The notes under the pieces are model-generated. The model ran no database searches. It had not been told where the DNA came from and worked only from the letters and a program-made list of their open reading frames with translations. 64,000 bases of DNA from Nocardia vaccinii NBRC 15922. GTDB taxonomy: Bacteria > Actinomycetota > Actinomycetes > Mycobacteriales > Mycobacteriaceae. The stretch covers positions 367,323-431,322 of the forward strand of contig NZ_BDCC01000007.1 in NCBI RefSeq assembly GCF_001613305.1, in the 5' to 3' direction. The position numbers and the translations under genes were made by a program. This document shows positions 26,901 through 35,223 of this stretch, piece by piece; positions within the stretch are counted from its first letter, which is position 1; each line of letters opens with the position of its first letter.

Positions 26901-27235
26901 TCGCTCGAAGGAAACGGTCGATCACGGCCCGTCCAACTTTAAGGGTCAACCTCTCTTCGTGATGTCGGAAACCTGCTCTCTCCCAACCGATTGCAGCACG
27001 ATCCGCCTGATTTCCGGCGTCTGCCACAGGTTGCACGGGTCAGATGCGATCGGGGCCGGGGGTCGCGGTCGCGAGTGGACATCCCGCGCCGATCCGATGC
27101 GCATCGCTCGTGCCACACCCGCACGGGGATCTGCTCGTGAACGAATCGGCCGGAAACTCCCGGATCATGGCCCGTAGCCAGCCATGCTCAAGGTGTTTGT
27201 TCCTTGTTCATGTGCGGCGGGAGTTCGAACTTGAC
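26901..27235. other. Intergenic stretch, nothing recognised
   Basis: About 335 bp between the 69-residue ORF and the lsr2 relic. Open frames on both strands look random. Confidence 0.4.
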
Positions 27236-27500
27236 CTATTGCTTCTTGTTGGCTTTCCGGTATGCCTCAACCACGTCCGACCGAATCCGTCCGCGCGCGG
27301 CTACGGTGTAGCCGGTCGTTCGTGCCCATTCACACACAGCCTACGTTTGCTGACGTTTGCTCTCGGGCTGCGGTCGGCGGTGGCCTGCCGTTCTTGCCAC
27401 GCGCTACGTGACCGACCTTCCTGGCATTGGGTGTCCGCCGCGTTTCGAAGATGCCGTGTAACCGGCTCGCGTTCAGAGAAGTGATGAAGCGCCGATTGCC
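27236..27500 (-). pseudogene. Decayed second lsr2
   Basis: On the minus strand the 3' part encodes VCEWARTTGYTVAARGRIRSDVVEAYRKANKK, an unmistakable Lsr2 C-terminal domain with the RGR motif. Reading upstream in another frame gives LNASRLHGIFE, NARKVGHVARGKNGRPPP and AAREQT, which aligns with the Lsr2 segment KNAGKLRKAFE...ARKVG...KEQT. In-frame stops and at least one frameshift separate the pieces, and the N-terminal domain is no longer recognisable. The gene is therefore dead. Confidence 0.8.
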
Positions 27501-27681
27501 GGACCGGCGGGTGTAATGCGTTCGAAATGACCTGTGTAGCAGCGTAATTGCGCGCGGCTGGTTGGGAATGAAGTTTGTCCGTGGCGAAGCCGGGGAGGGC
27601 CGGTCGCGAGTCCGGGATGAGGGGGCCGAACTCGCGACCGGCGTGGGTCAGGCCGCTGCCCGGTGCGGCCTGAGGATCTCG

Positions 27682-28150
27682 TCATCGGGGGATGTCGGCG
27701 ATGCCATCCATGGTCACCTCGATGACCCGCGCGGTGGAGGACTCGAAGTACAAGCCCGACACCGTGATACCGCGGCCGGCGGCGGCCCGCGAGACCATCA
27801 GGTAAGCGAGCAGGGTTTCCAGCGACACGGCGACATTCACCATGCTCAGCTGGGCGAGCTCGCCATACCCCGCGCGCGGCGGCGGCAACGACCGGACGCC
27901 CGGCACGGAACCGGTCGATGCTGGGCCGCGCGTGCGCCAGCCAGTTGTCGAGGGGGGCGGGAGTGGCTGCGCCGTGGCGGACCGGCGAGCGCATCGGCCA
28001 TCTGCACCGGGCCGAGCTCCACGACATCAATGGTGCCGCCGGTGTCTTGGCATGAATATCGAACGAGCAAGCCCCAACGAGGCAGCCGCCACGCAACGAT
28101 CGCGACCGCCATGCGAGCAGCAGCGGTGCCAATCCTGGTTCTTATCCGCA
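27682..28150 (-). pseudogene. Decayed beta-carbonic-anhydrase-like gene
   Basis: The 3' frame encodes SMVNVAVSLETLLAYLMVSR, then AAGRGITVSGLYFESSTARVIEV, which resembles the C-terminal NV..QL..L......G.I...G..YD..TG segment of beta-carbonic anhydrases. Farther upstream another frame gives PLDNWLAHARPSIDRF (compare the usual L..WL.HA) and a third gives GTIDVVELGPVQMADALAG, roughly where the zinc-binding CGH..CGAM loop should be but without its ligands. At least two frameshifts are needed, so I call it a pseudogene. The family assignment is moderate. Confidence 0.45.
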
Positions 28151-28343
28151 TCCTCCCGCAGCGCCTCCAAACGGGCGGGATTTCCGCCGTCCCCGGGACC
28201 GGTCCCGCACTCGCTCGGCTATCACAGGTGACATGGGTGATTCGAGGGCATACGAGTCGGAGCGGTCCCGACCGGATCCCCGAGCGGAGTGATGGGGATG
28301 AGCGCGGCCAACGAATTCCGGCCGCGCCCATCACGTCGAGGTC

Positions 28344-29003
28344 TCAGGCGATCCGATCCAGCAGCCACCATCCCTGTTCCTCGGTCATCCACGAGGAATC
28401 CGCGGGCGATGCGGACGCGTACAGCGCGTCATCGAACATCGACAGGCCCGGATCGTCGTGCGCGGTGAGTCCTTCCAGATCTGGGACACCACCGGTGGTG
28501 ATCTTCAAGCTTCTCGGCAGCATGGGCATGCTGCCGACATCGAACAGTTCGTTCTGTTCCGCTGCGGTGGGCTGAGTGCTGTCGAGGCTGATGTAGACAC
28601 CGACCCGGTGATCGGATCCCGCGTATTCCAGCTGCGCCAGGACATACCGTGTCAGCACGCCCGCCCATCCGGCGCCACCCAGGACTACGCGTTGCTCACC
28701 CGGGTAGCGCCGCTTGGTTTCCAGGACCGCGGATCTGACCGTGCCGACCGCACTCTCCCAGTCCGCGCCGGGCTCGCAGCCGACGAGGATGACGTCCTTG
28801 CCGCGCCGGGCGAGCATGACGCCGAGTGGATAGTCGGGACTGTTCACCGTATCAGCGAACGCATCCAAGCGCGTGGCGTCCTGGTCGCGGTCGGCCACCA
28901 GGATCACCGGTGCGCTCAGCTGCGGTCCCTGGACCAGATACGCCCACGCGGCGCCCCCGTTGTCGAGCGTCCACTTCTGTGACGGTTTGCTTTTGACGGC
29001 CAT
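28344..29003 (-). CDS. Alpha/beta-hydrolase-like protein without a nucleophile
   Basis: A 219-residue cytosolic protein starting at ATG 29003 behind a strong AGGAGGGG. The order of predicted strands and helices looks like an alpha/beta-hydrolase: VILVADRDQDA, LGVMLARRGKDVILVG, then RVVLGGAGWAGVLTRYVLAQL where a nucleophile elbow G-x-S-x-G would be expected. The elbow reads GGAGWAG, with no Ser, Cys or Asp. If the fold is right, this is a non-catalytic member. The extreme C-terminus is Asp/Ser/Trp-rich. Alternative: an unrelated Rossmann-like fold. Confidence 0.55.
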   Translation of the reverse strand: MAVKSKPSQKWTLDNGGAAWAYLVQGPQLSAPVILVADRDQDATRLDAFADTVNSPDYPLGVMLARRGKDVILVGCEPGADWESAVGTVRSAVLETKRRYPGEQRVVLGGAGWAGVLTRYVLAQLEYAGSDHRVGVYISLDSTQPTAAEQNELFDVGSMPMLPRSLKITTGGVPDLEGLTAHDDPGLSMFDDALYASASPADSSWMTEEQGWWLLDRIA

Positions 29004-29914
29004 GATCGAGCCCCTCCTGACGAGTGAGAACGAAGGAACCACCGGAAAGACAATCCGTGAATCTGCCGCCTCCCCCGAGCTGGTAACCGGTAGGAAGGCG
29101 CGCCACTACCACGCTCGCGACCCGGCGACCGACCACATGAGCCAGTGACCACCAGACCGGAACAATGATAGAAGAGCCCGCACCCAAGCGAAATAGTCTG
29201 CGTGAGTTGCCCGCTCACGCACCCAAACCTGCACCAAAAGGGGCATGTCCGCACTACGTCGACTCGGGCCCTTTCGTCATGCGCGGTGACTTGTCAGCGG
29301 TGATACCCAGCGGCGCAGCGGGCGGACGACCAAAGCTTCATGCGTGTCACGACACCGATATTTTCATCCGCGGCATGTAGAGGTGGCACCGGAACCTCAG
29401 TCCACGCCCGCACCGCCACATACGTCGCTGCGCCGGGCGGCGGCGTTGCGCCTGGTACTGGTGGGCTGCTCAACGCACAGGCATCAGACCGCTCGACCAT
29501 CACCCCGTACTCGAGATCGTTCCGACACGCCCTCGTGGTGGACGTGGAACTCGGCGAGTCGCGCTAACCTTCCTACCGGATCACATGATCCGATTCACAA
29601 CCGCAGACGGTTGTCACTCACTCATTGCATGTTGGGCACGGCCCTCGCTCGGAGTCGTCACACGCGGGGGCCGTCCAACAGAATCCAGCCGCCCGGCCGT
29701 CGGCCGGTTCGCGCGCTCGCCGACGACCATTCCGGCGGCCATCGGCTGCGCCGGATATGGGCCATCGGCAGCGCCGAGGTTGTGACCGGAGCGTCAGCGT
29801 CGTTACGCCCGATCGACACTGAACGCTGATCGCCTGGGAGATATGGGCGTGGGGATCCGTTGCGGCAGTCCGATTCCTGCCACGCGGGGATGCGGTTCGG
29901 TGCAGGATCGATGT
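29004..29914. other. Intergenic stretch with a 12-bp inverted repeat
   Basis: About 910 bp with no convincing gene. CCGGTAGGAAGG at 29087-29098 and its exact reverse complement at 29568-29579 delimit a 493-bp segment, as terminal inverted repeats of a small non-autonomous element might, but no target-site duplication is visible. Confidence 0.35.
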
Positions 29915-30268
29915 ATGTCGCGAGCCTGGTTCAAGCGATTGATCCCGCGACTGGCCACGCCACCGCCGCCGGTAGTGAGCGGGCCACCGACACGAGTCGT
30001 GGATGTCGAGCTATACCGCGGCCTGGCCGGTGGCAGGGACTGGACCGCCGAGTGGGGACTGCTGGACGAGCAGATGACCGAGGAGATCACCACCAACGAT
30101 CTGGGTGCCTTGGTCGAGTATGTCCTGGCCGACGCCCGCGATCACGTGGGCCAGAACCTGGAGGTGACCGTGCAGTGGAGTCTGCACCGCGACGACCAGC
30201 AGCAGGGCACCGACGTCACCGGCAGCGAACTCGACGGCGTGACATTGCCGCTCACCCTCCACACGTAG
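29915..30268 (+). CDS. Hypothetical protein
   Basis: A 117-residue soluble protein from ATG 29915 (MSRAWFKRLIPRL), preceded by GCAGGATCG. After a Pro-rich linker it contains VVDVELYRGLAGGRDWTAEW and an acidic stretch EQMTEEITTNDLGALVEYVL, ending in alternating beta-type residues (LEVTVQWSLHR...GVTLPLTLHT). No domain recognised. It probably stands alone. Confidence 0.6.
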   Translation: MSRAWFKRLIPRLATPPPPVVSGPPTRVVDVELYRGLAGGRDWTAEWGLLDEQMTEEITTNDLGALVEYVLADARDHVGQNLEVTVQWSLHRDDQQQGTDVTGSELDGVTLPLTLHT

Positions 30269-30622
30269 ACGCCGAATCCCGGATCCTGCGCCGGATCATT
30301 CCGGGCTCGCCGACACGGCATGCGGCTGCGCCAGTGAGCCGGAGTGGTCGATATCGGTGATTGGGACGGGGTGGTCTCAGGTGGCCGTCAAATGGAAATC
30401 GGGAAAAATAGGTAGGTGATCCCGCATATTTGCCGATGAGGGCCGACTACTCGCCCGGGAACACTTGCTGGTGTCGGCGGACACATCACATCCCGAAGAT
30501 TCACTGCAGAGAACGAATACGACCTCTGCGAGTGCACAACGAGGTGTGGCCGAGGTCGAGCAACGACGCTCGGCGATAGCTCGCGGCTAACACCACAAGC
30601 GACAGACGAACCGGCGACGAGT
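30269..30622. other. Intergenic stretch, nothing recognised
   Basis: About 355 bp of moderate GC. A slightly AT-rich patch (AAATCGGGAAAAATAGGTAGG near 30391-30413) could be part of a promoter. No gene seen. Confidence 0.35.
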
Positions 30623-31051
30623 ATGAGAGCCGAACCCGACTCCACAACATGGTTGCCGGCCGGTGATGACAGAACACGGCTGATCGACGGGATCTCCCGG
30701 ACCGGCCGAACGAAACCGGATCCTCGGATGACTGCACTACTTCCTCTCGTCTACGGCTACCTGCGCGACGATCTACTCGATGAGAGTGGCTCGCCTCCGA
30801 GCGAGGACAGGCTGCGCAACGCCGCCAGATCGCTCGGGTACGAGCTGGGCACCGTGTTCCACGAGCCTGCATTCCAGAAGGGGACACTGCCCCCGGCGTT
30901 CGTGGATCTGGTCCACGAATGCCGTCGCGCCGCAGCGCACACCGTGATTACCCTGCGCGGGCATCTATCGGACATGGCGGTGTGCTGCATGATCCTGCTG
31001 ACGGTCCTGGACGTGCGAGCCAACGCCGCAGTGCACGAAATCAAGCCCTGA
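30623..31051 (+). CDS. Hypothetical protein with a resolvase-N-like segment
   Basis: A 142-residue protein. The segment LVYGYLRDDLLDESGSPPSE...AARSLGYELGTVFHEPAF...FVDLVHECRRAAAHTVITL.GHL has the periodicity of the serine-recombinase N-terminal fold (Y.R.., ..LGYEL..VF.E, ..L....R......V....HL), but the catalytic Ser and Arg residues are missing. It may be a non-catalytic relative, as seen in several nocardial orphan proteins. The start is uncertain; ATG 30728 is an alternative. Confidence 0.45.
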   Translation: MRAEPDSTTWLPAGDDRTRLIDGISRTGRTKPDPRMTALLPLVYGYLRDDLLDESGSPPSEDRLRNAARSLGYELGTVFHEPAFQKGTLPPAFVDLVHECRRAAAHTVITLRGHLSDMAVCCMILLTVLDVRANAAVHEIKP

Positions 31052-31154
31052 CCATTCCCGCACGCTTGCGTCGCAGCTCCCTGAACAAGCTGATCGCGTC
31101 ACCACCCGCGCGTCATACTTCGGTCATGGGGTAAGTGGCCACCGCACCACGCCT

Positions 31155-31460
31155 GAAAGTGGTCCGGGCCCGTCCCCAGACAATTGCCAGCTAGCGGACA
31201 GGCCCGGCGCGGACAGCATAGAACACACCCACAACATTGCGTGCCGCAGGCCCCGGGGCTGGTCAGAGCGCAGACCAGCGCTTATGCTCACTGCGCCGGG
31301 CTCGTGAGTAGCCCGGGCTTCGGTGACTGCACACCCTGTGCTCCCGGAGCCGAAGGAACGCGGGTAGTTCCAACTCACTACTCCGGTCCCGCCTTGCGCG
31401 AATCGCGGGACCGTGGAGAAAACGGCTCCCCCGGCCCGCACCCCAACCTCCGGGGGAGCC
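31155..31460. ncRNA. Cluster of strong hairpins; possible structured RNA or element end
   Basis: Within about 300 bp five stems occur in series: CCGGGCC near 31166 with GGCCCGG near 31199; GCTGGTC/GACCAGC (31258-31264/31273-31279); CCGGGCT/AGCCCGG (31296-31302/31310-31316); GGTCCCGC/GCGGGACC (about 31385-31412); and GGCTCCCCCGG/CCGGGGGAGCC (31424-31434/31450-31460). Open frames across this region have no recognisable content. It could be a non-coding RNA, a terminator array, or recombination DNA next to the integrase. Confidence 0.35.
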
Positions 31461-31904
31461 ACCCCGAGCAGGACCGCTGAGGCCGCAGTGCTGTCAGACC
31501 CCTGTGTCAGGCTCGGCCCGTCCAGATCCGCGTCCACGAGTTCCAGCCCTCCACGCCTCCCCGGCGGCTGGGTAACACGGGTTCGCGCTACATCGTGCTG
31601 GCACACCACCGGCGGGGGTCTGTAGGGGACACCATTCACATCAAGTCTCGGTCAGCAGCGCGACCAAGTCGCCGCGATCGTGGTGGTGTCCGGGCGGCAG
31701 CAGTGCCGCGATGTCGAGTCCGCTGGCGATACTGCTCACCATAAGCGAATCGCCGGTGCGGCCCTGATTACGGTGGCCCGCGTGTCGGCAACCGTCCCGT
31801 GGAGGCCAAACCCCGCTGAGCAAGGAGACCCGTCCGTGCGGGCGTGCCACGGACGGGTCTCGCAGGCAGGGAATTCTCGGGTTCGATGTGATAGCCCCGG
31901 CTGT
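31461..31904. other. Stretch between hairpin cluster and integrase
   Basis: No firm gene. A 33-residue minus-strand frame (31742 to 31641, MVSSIASGLDIAALLPPG...) is well composed but isolated, perhaps the remnant of an interrupted gene. The attachment site of the element is expected in this interval, but no tRNA gene or obvious repeat could be found. Confidence 0.35.
31825..31861. terminator. Terminator hairpin downstream of the integrase gene
   Basis: A perfect 14-bp stem (GAGACCCGTCCGTG and complement) lies 44 bp past the integrase stop codon. Confidence 0.75.
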
Positions 31905-33335
31905 TCAGCTGGAGCGGCGGCGTGTCACCTCCTCGAGCGCGGGGCCGATCTTGTCGGCGATCAAGGCGGTGACGTCCGGGTGCGGCTGGTGCCGTTTGAC
32001 GTACGAGTTCCGCAGTACCCGGGCGGTGTTGCCCAGTTGGTCAGCGACCTTGGTGGCATCGAGCCCGGCTGAAAGCCCTTCGGTGCCTAGGTGTTTGCGC
32101 AGGCTGTGGGGTGTGACGTCGTCGGGTAGCCCGAGCGCGGCGGCCACCCGCGCCCACCGCCGGTCCATACTCTTCAAATTTCGGGGCCCGCCGTCGTCCA
32201 AGTCGAAGAACAACAGATCCTCGGGCCAGTCCGCATCCTTCGGCCGTGGCGGCAACCCAGCTTTCAACCGGCGCTTGCGGATCTCGTGCCGGACTATCTG
32301 TATCCGTTCGACCCGGGCTGCCAGGATGTCAAGCATGATGCGGGGCAGCACAACGGGTTTGGCGATGAACTTGCCCTGGTGCAGGTCTTGCGCGTCGACG
32401 GTGGTGTAGTCCACCCACACCTGCGCTGAACCGTCTCGGGACCGGATCGCGCCGTGCGGGCTCAACAGCCCCGTGGTGAAGTCGATGTCGGATTCGCACA
32501 CCCCGAGTGACTGGCCCAGCCGCCACCCGGTCGCGGCGATCAGCGCCACCCAGTCGGCCAGGTCGTAGGTCTCGCAGAACTGGGCGACGGTGGGCACTCG
32601 GTGTTTCCACGCCCCCTTCCCGGTGCGTTTGTCCCGGGTCGGGCAGGGTGCGTCGGAGGTGTAGACGTCCAGGATGATGCTCTCCACGGTCGCGGTGTCC
32701 ACGAACGCCGACCCGCCCCGGCGGCGGGTGAAGTTGGCGGGTTTGGGCAGCAGTGCTTCGCGGACGGGGTTGCCGCCGGGCAGGGTGACGCCGACGCGGA
32801 TGGCGTAGCGGAACATGCCGGACAGGATGTTTTCTTTCAGGATGCGTGGTGCGCTGCCGCCGCGCATCCGGGCGACGTGCCCGAGCATGTCTTCGATGAC
32901 GGCGGTGTTGGTCAACCCGATCTGGCGTGCCCCGTATTTCGGGATCACGGTGTCGCGCATCACCGGTTCGTAGTTGTTGATCGTCTCCTCGAGCCGACCG
33001 CGTGCGCGCAGGTCCTGCTTGTACGCCTCCCACGCTTGCGCGATGGTGGAACGCGCGGTCAGCGCGGTGGCCAGGGTCGCCGACGCGTCGACCCATTCCT
33101 GTGCGGCGTCGAGCCAGGCACGGCGGGCGCGTTCCCCGGTCCGGTCCGGTTTGGCGCGGCCCCGGCTGTCGGTTTCCGGTGGTGAGGAGCGGTAGATGCG
33201 CTGGTAGTTGCCGTTCCAGTCACGGGGCCGCCCCGACGCGGTCCATACCCCCGCCAGGGTCGGGTGGGGTTTCACGTTCGGTTCGGGGATGTCGCCGGGT
33301 TCAAGCTCGGGGCGACCTCGTCTAGGCTGGGCCAT
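31905..33335 (-). CDS. Tyrosine integrase (phage/ICE type)
   Basis: A 476-residue site-specific recombinase that would integrate and excise the element. An SAM-like core-binding domain (STIAQAWEAYKQDLRARGR..., ENILSGMFRYAIRVG) precedes the catalytic domain. Catalytic residues appear in order: Arg in ATGWRLGQSLGV, the His-x-x-Arg in TPHSLRKHLGTEG and the Tyr in RNSYVKRH. The start is ATG 33335, 9 nt after AAAGGA; the ATG at 33344 lies directly on the ribosome-binding site. The gene ends the element on its left, with the excisionase-like gene just upstream. The usual Met-Arg box is WRLGQ, a mild deviation. Confidence 0.95.
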   Translation of the reverse strand: MAQPRRGRPELEPGDIPEPNVKPHPTLAGVWTASGRPRDWNGNYQRIYRSSPPETDSRGRAKPDRTGERARRAWLDAAQEWVDASATLATALTARSTIAQAWEAYKQDLRARGRLEETINNYEPVMRDTVIPKYGARQIGLTNTAVIEDMLGHVARMRGGSAPRILKENILSGMFRYAIRVGVTLPGGNPVREALLPKPANFTRRRGGSAFVDTATVESIILDVYTSDAPCPTRDKRTGKGAWKHRVPTVAQFCETYDLADWVALIAATGWRLGQSLGVCESDIDFTTGLLSPHGAIRSRDGSAQVWVDYTTVDAQDLHQGKFIAKPVVLPRIMLDILAARVERIQIVRHEIRKRRLKAGLPPRPKDADWPEDLLFFDLDDGGPRNLKSMDRRWARVAAALGLPDDVTPHSLRKHLGTEGLSAGLDATKVADQLGNTARVLRNSYVKRHQPHPDVTALIADKIGPALEEVTRRRSS

Positions 33336-33380
33336 ACCTCTCATTCCTTTGCGTGAGTGGAGGGGTGCTGGCTTCCGCCG

Positions 33381-33400
33381 CCCGCTGCGCTAACAGCGGG
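33381..33400 (-). terminator. Small hairpin between excisionase and integrase genes
   Basis: CCCGCTG and CAGCGGG flank a 6-nt loop in the 100-bp gap. It is short and may attenuate rather than terminate, giving less integrase than excisionase. Confidence 0.45.
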
Positions 33401-33436
33401 GTAAACCGGTGGGGGCCAGCTTGGTTTCGGGGGTGT

Positions 33437-33913
33437 TCAGGCGGCGTTCGTGCCGCCGCGTCGGGTGCGGCGTTCTTGTTCGGCGATCCAGGCGTCGAAG
33501 TCCCCGCGCCGGTAGACGACTTTCCGGCGGCCCAAGGTGAAGGAGGCGGGGCCGTACCCGATGTGCCGCCAGTACCGCAGAGTGCCCGCTTTGATGCGGT
33601 ACACCTGGGACGCCTCGGGTGTGGTCAGCCAGTCCTTCTCCCCGGCAGGCGCGGCGGGGCGGATGCCTGCGTCCGGCGCTGTCGGGGTGTCGGGTGGGGG
33701 AGGTTCGGCAGCATCGTCGGTGAGAGGTGGTTCAAGGGTCACCGCTGTACTCCTTCCTGTGCTTTCGGCGTGTACGGTTCCGGCCCCGGATTCGGGGCGG
33801 ACTGTTTCTCTGGGGGGGTGTTTCGCGCCGTCGCTGGACATCGGATTCATCACGCGCGTGGTCGGGGTGCGGGTGGAATCGGGTATCGCTGGAATGTCGG
33901 CGCGGACGGTCAT
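33437..33913 (-). CDS. Excisionase-like helix-turn-helix protein
   Basis: A 158-residue protein. The first ~95 residues are disordered (Pro, Thr, Asp-rich). The C-terminal ~65 residues are a MerR/HTH_17-type winged helix: DWLTTPEASQVYRIKAGTLRYWRHIGYGP followed by the wing (LGRRKVVYRRGDFDAWI). Such proteins next to an integrase act as excisionase or directionality factor. The start is uncertain: ATG 33913 has CGGAGCG before it but lies within a recurring promoter-like block. The disordered N-terminus is unusually long for an excisionase. Confidence 0.8.
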   Translation of the reverse strand: MTVRADIPAIPDSTRTPTTRVMNPMSSDGAKHPPRETVRPESGAGTVHAESTGRSTAVTLEPPLTDDAAEPPPPDTPTAPDAGIRPAAPAGEKDWLTTPEASQVYRIKAGTLRYWRHIGYGPASFTLGRRKVVYRRGDFDAWIAEQERRTRRGGTNAA

Positions 33914-33941
33914 GAACGCTCCGTACACCCGGATTTGTCAA
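33911..33941 (-). promoter_or_regulatory. Promoter-like block, TTGACA-N21-CATG (copy A)
   Basis: TTGACA (33936-33941, minus strand) followed by AATCCGGGTGTACGGAGCG and CATG. The same arrangement occurs at 47386 and 48538. Here the CATG contains the proposed excisionase start codon, so either the transcript starts further down and a later Met is used, or the -35-like box belongs to a different spacing. Confidence 0.4.
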
Positions 33942-34177
33942 GCAAGTGTCTCGTGCCGCCCCGCTGCCCATCCCGGCCCGCCGTCCGGCACCCCGGGATC
34001 GGGTCACCGCCGCCGATGTGCCCAGCGGCCGGTGTGGGCCACCGCAACGCGGCACCGCACACCAGCCCAGCGCTGCGGCCGACGCGGCGCATGGGGCGGG
34101 CCTGCCCCGGGGCCGCCCGACGATGCCCCCGGGGTTCGATACGGGTGTACCGAACCCCGGAGCGGGCGATGGGGTTA

Positions 34178-35152
34178 CTAGGCGGCCATGTCCCCGGGGT
34201 GCGGTTCCTGCCCGGGAAGGTCTCCGGGCATATACTCATGCTGAAAGTGGTTGGCGTCCAGTACCTTACGGGGGAGTTCGACATCCGCGCGAAAGATCAG
34301 GACATCCTCGTGCGCGATCAGCGCCAAGGGCAGGCCCGCGTCGCGGTTCTTCAGGACGAAGTCGCGTTGGAAGAAGCTCGAGTGCGCGACGATGTCGTTG
34401 TCGGTGAGCCGCCCCAAAAGTGCCACGGCGCGGTCGACGGGGGTGAGCCCGGCGGTGGCGGCGCACCGGGTCAGCAGCGTGGGCAGGTCGACCAGTTCTG
34501 CGTGTTGCCGCCAGGGGCGGGCGGTGATCACGACGTGTCCGCCGGGTTTGAGGTAGGCGGTGGCTGCGGACAGGATGCGGGTGAATCCGGACAGCAGGCG
34601 GGGCACGCCGAGGTTGGCCAGGTTCCCGCGGTCGAGGGTGTTGCCGTACCGGTGGTTGCGTTTGCGGATCCCTTCCCCGGCGCGCACCCGGACGTGGCCG
34701 TGGATGGAGTCGCCGTATGGGGGTGAGGTGAGGATCAGGTCGACGGTGCCGCGCACCTGTTCGGGTAGGACGGTGGCGAGTTTGCGGGCGTCGCCGGTGT
34801 ACACGAGCGCGTCGGTGTCGTTCCCGGCCTCGCGGGCGAGGGCGAGGTTGTCGCGGGCGATCGCGGCCCACCGGTCCTCGTACTCGACGCCGAGGGCGCG
34901 GCGGCCGGCGTGGAGGGCCTCGACGAGGGTGGTGCCGATGCCGCACATCGGGTCCATCACCACATCGCCGGGGTTGCTGTAGCGGGTGATGGCGTGCGCG
35001 GCGATGTTTGGCAACATTTTCGCCGGGTGGGCGGAGGAGTCGCGAGTGTAGCGAGGGCCGCGCTGGGCGGCGGGACTCGCCTGTGCGGTCGCCCACACCG
35101 ACACCGGCCGAGCGGGCGGGGTGTGGGTGGGCGTGGTGTCGGGAGCAGACAT
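34178..35152 (-). CDS. DNA methyltransferase (TSPPY-type, N4-cytosine/N6-adenine)
   Basis: A 324-residue modification enzyme of the beta-class type. Motif I is MDPMCGIGTTLVEALHAGR, and the catalytic motif IV is LILTSPPYGDSIHGH. The later block LKPGGHVVITARPWR is conserved in solitary MTases on actinobacterial elements. I start at ATG 35152 after AAAGGTGG; the longer frame is an artefact. No restriction endonuclease is adjacent, so it probably protects element DNA against host restriction or regulates transfer. A degenerate paralogue lies immediately upstream. Confidence 0.9.
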   Translation of the reverse strand: MSAPDTTPTHTPPARPVSVWATAQASPAAQRGPRYTRDSSAHPAKMLPNIAAHAITRYSNPGDVVMDPMCGIGTTLVEALHAGRRALGVEYEDRWAAIARDNLALAREAGNDTDALVYTGDARKLATVLPEQVRGTVDLILTSPPYGDSIHGHVRVRAGEGIRKRNHRYGNTLDRGNLANLGVPRLLSGFTRILSAATAYLKPGGHVVITARPWRQHAELVDLPTLLTRCAATAGLTPVDRAVALLGRLTDNDIVAHSSFFQRDFVLKNRDAGLPLALIAHEDVLIFRADVELPRKVLDANHFQHEYMPGDLPGQEPHPGDMAA

Positions 35153-35223
35153 GTGAGAACCACCTTTCGAAGCAGTGGACGGCCCGGCGGGAGTACCGGG
35201 CGTGGGCGGGCGGGATCCGGGGT

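Noticed and set aside
27562..28575. A 337-codon plus-strand frame
   Set aside because: It runs antisense to the carbonic-anhydrase relic and into the hydrolase-like gene and has random composition.
31124..31639. A 171-codon minus-strand frame near the integrase
   Set aside because: No ribosome-binding site, no recognisable motif, and the interval is dominated by hairpins.
31871..31900. GGGTTCGATG resembling a tRNA T-loop as an attachment site
   Set aside because: The flanking bases do not form a T stem or an acceptor stem, so it is not a tRNA end.
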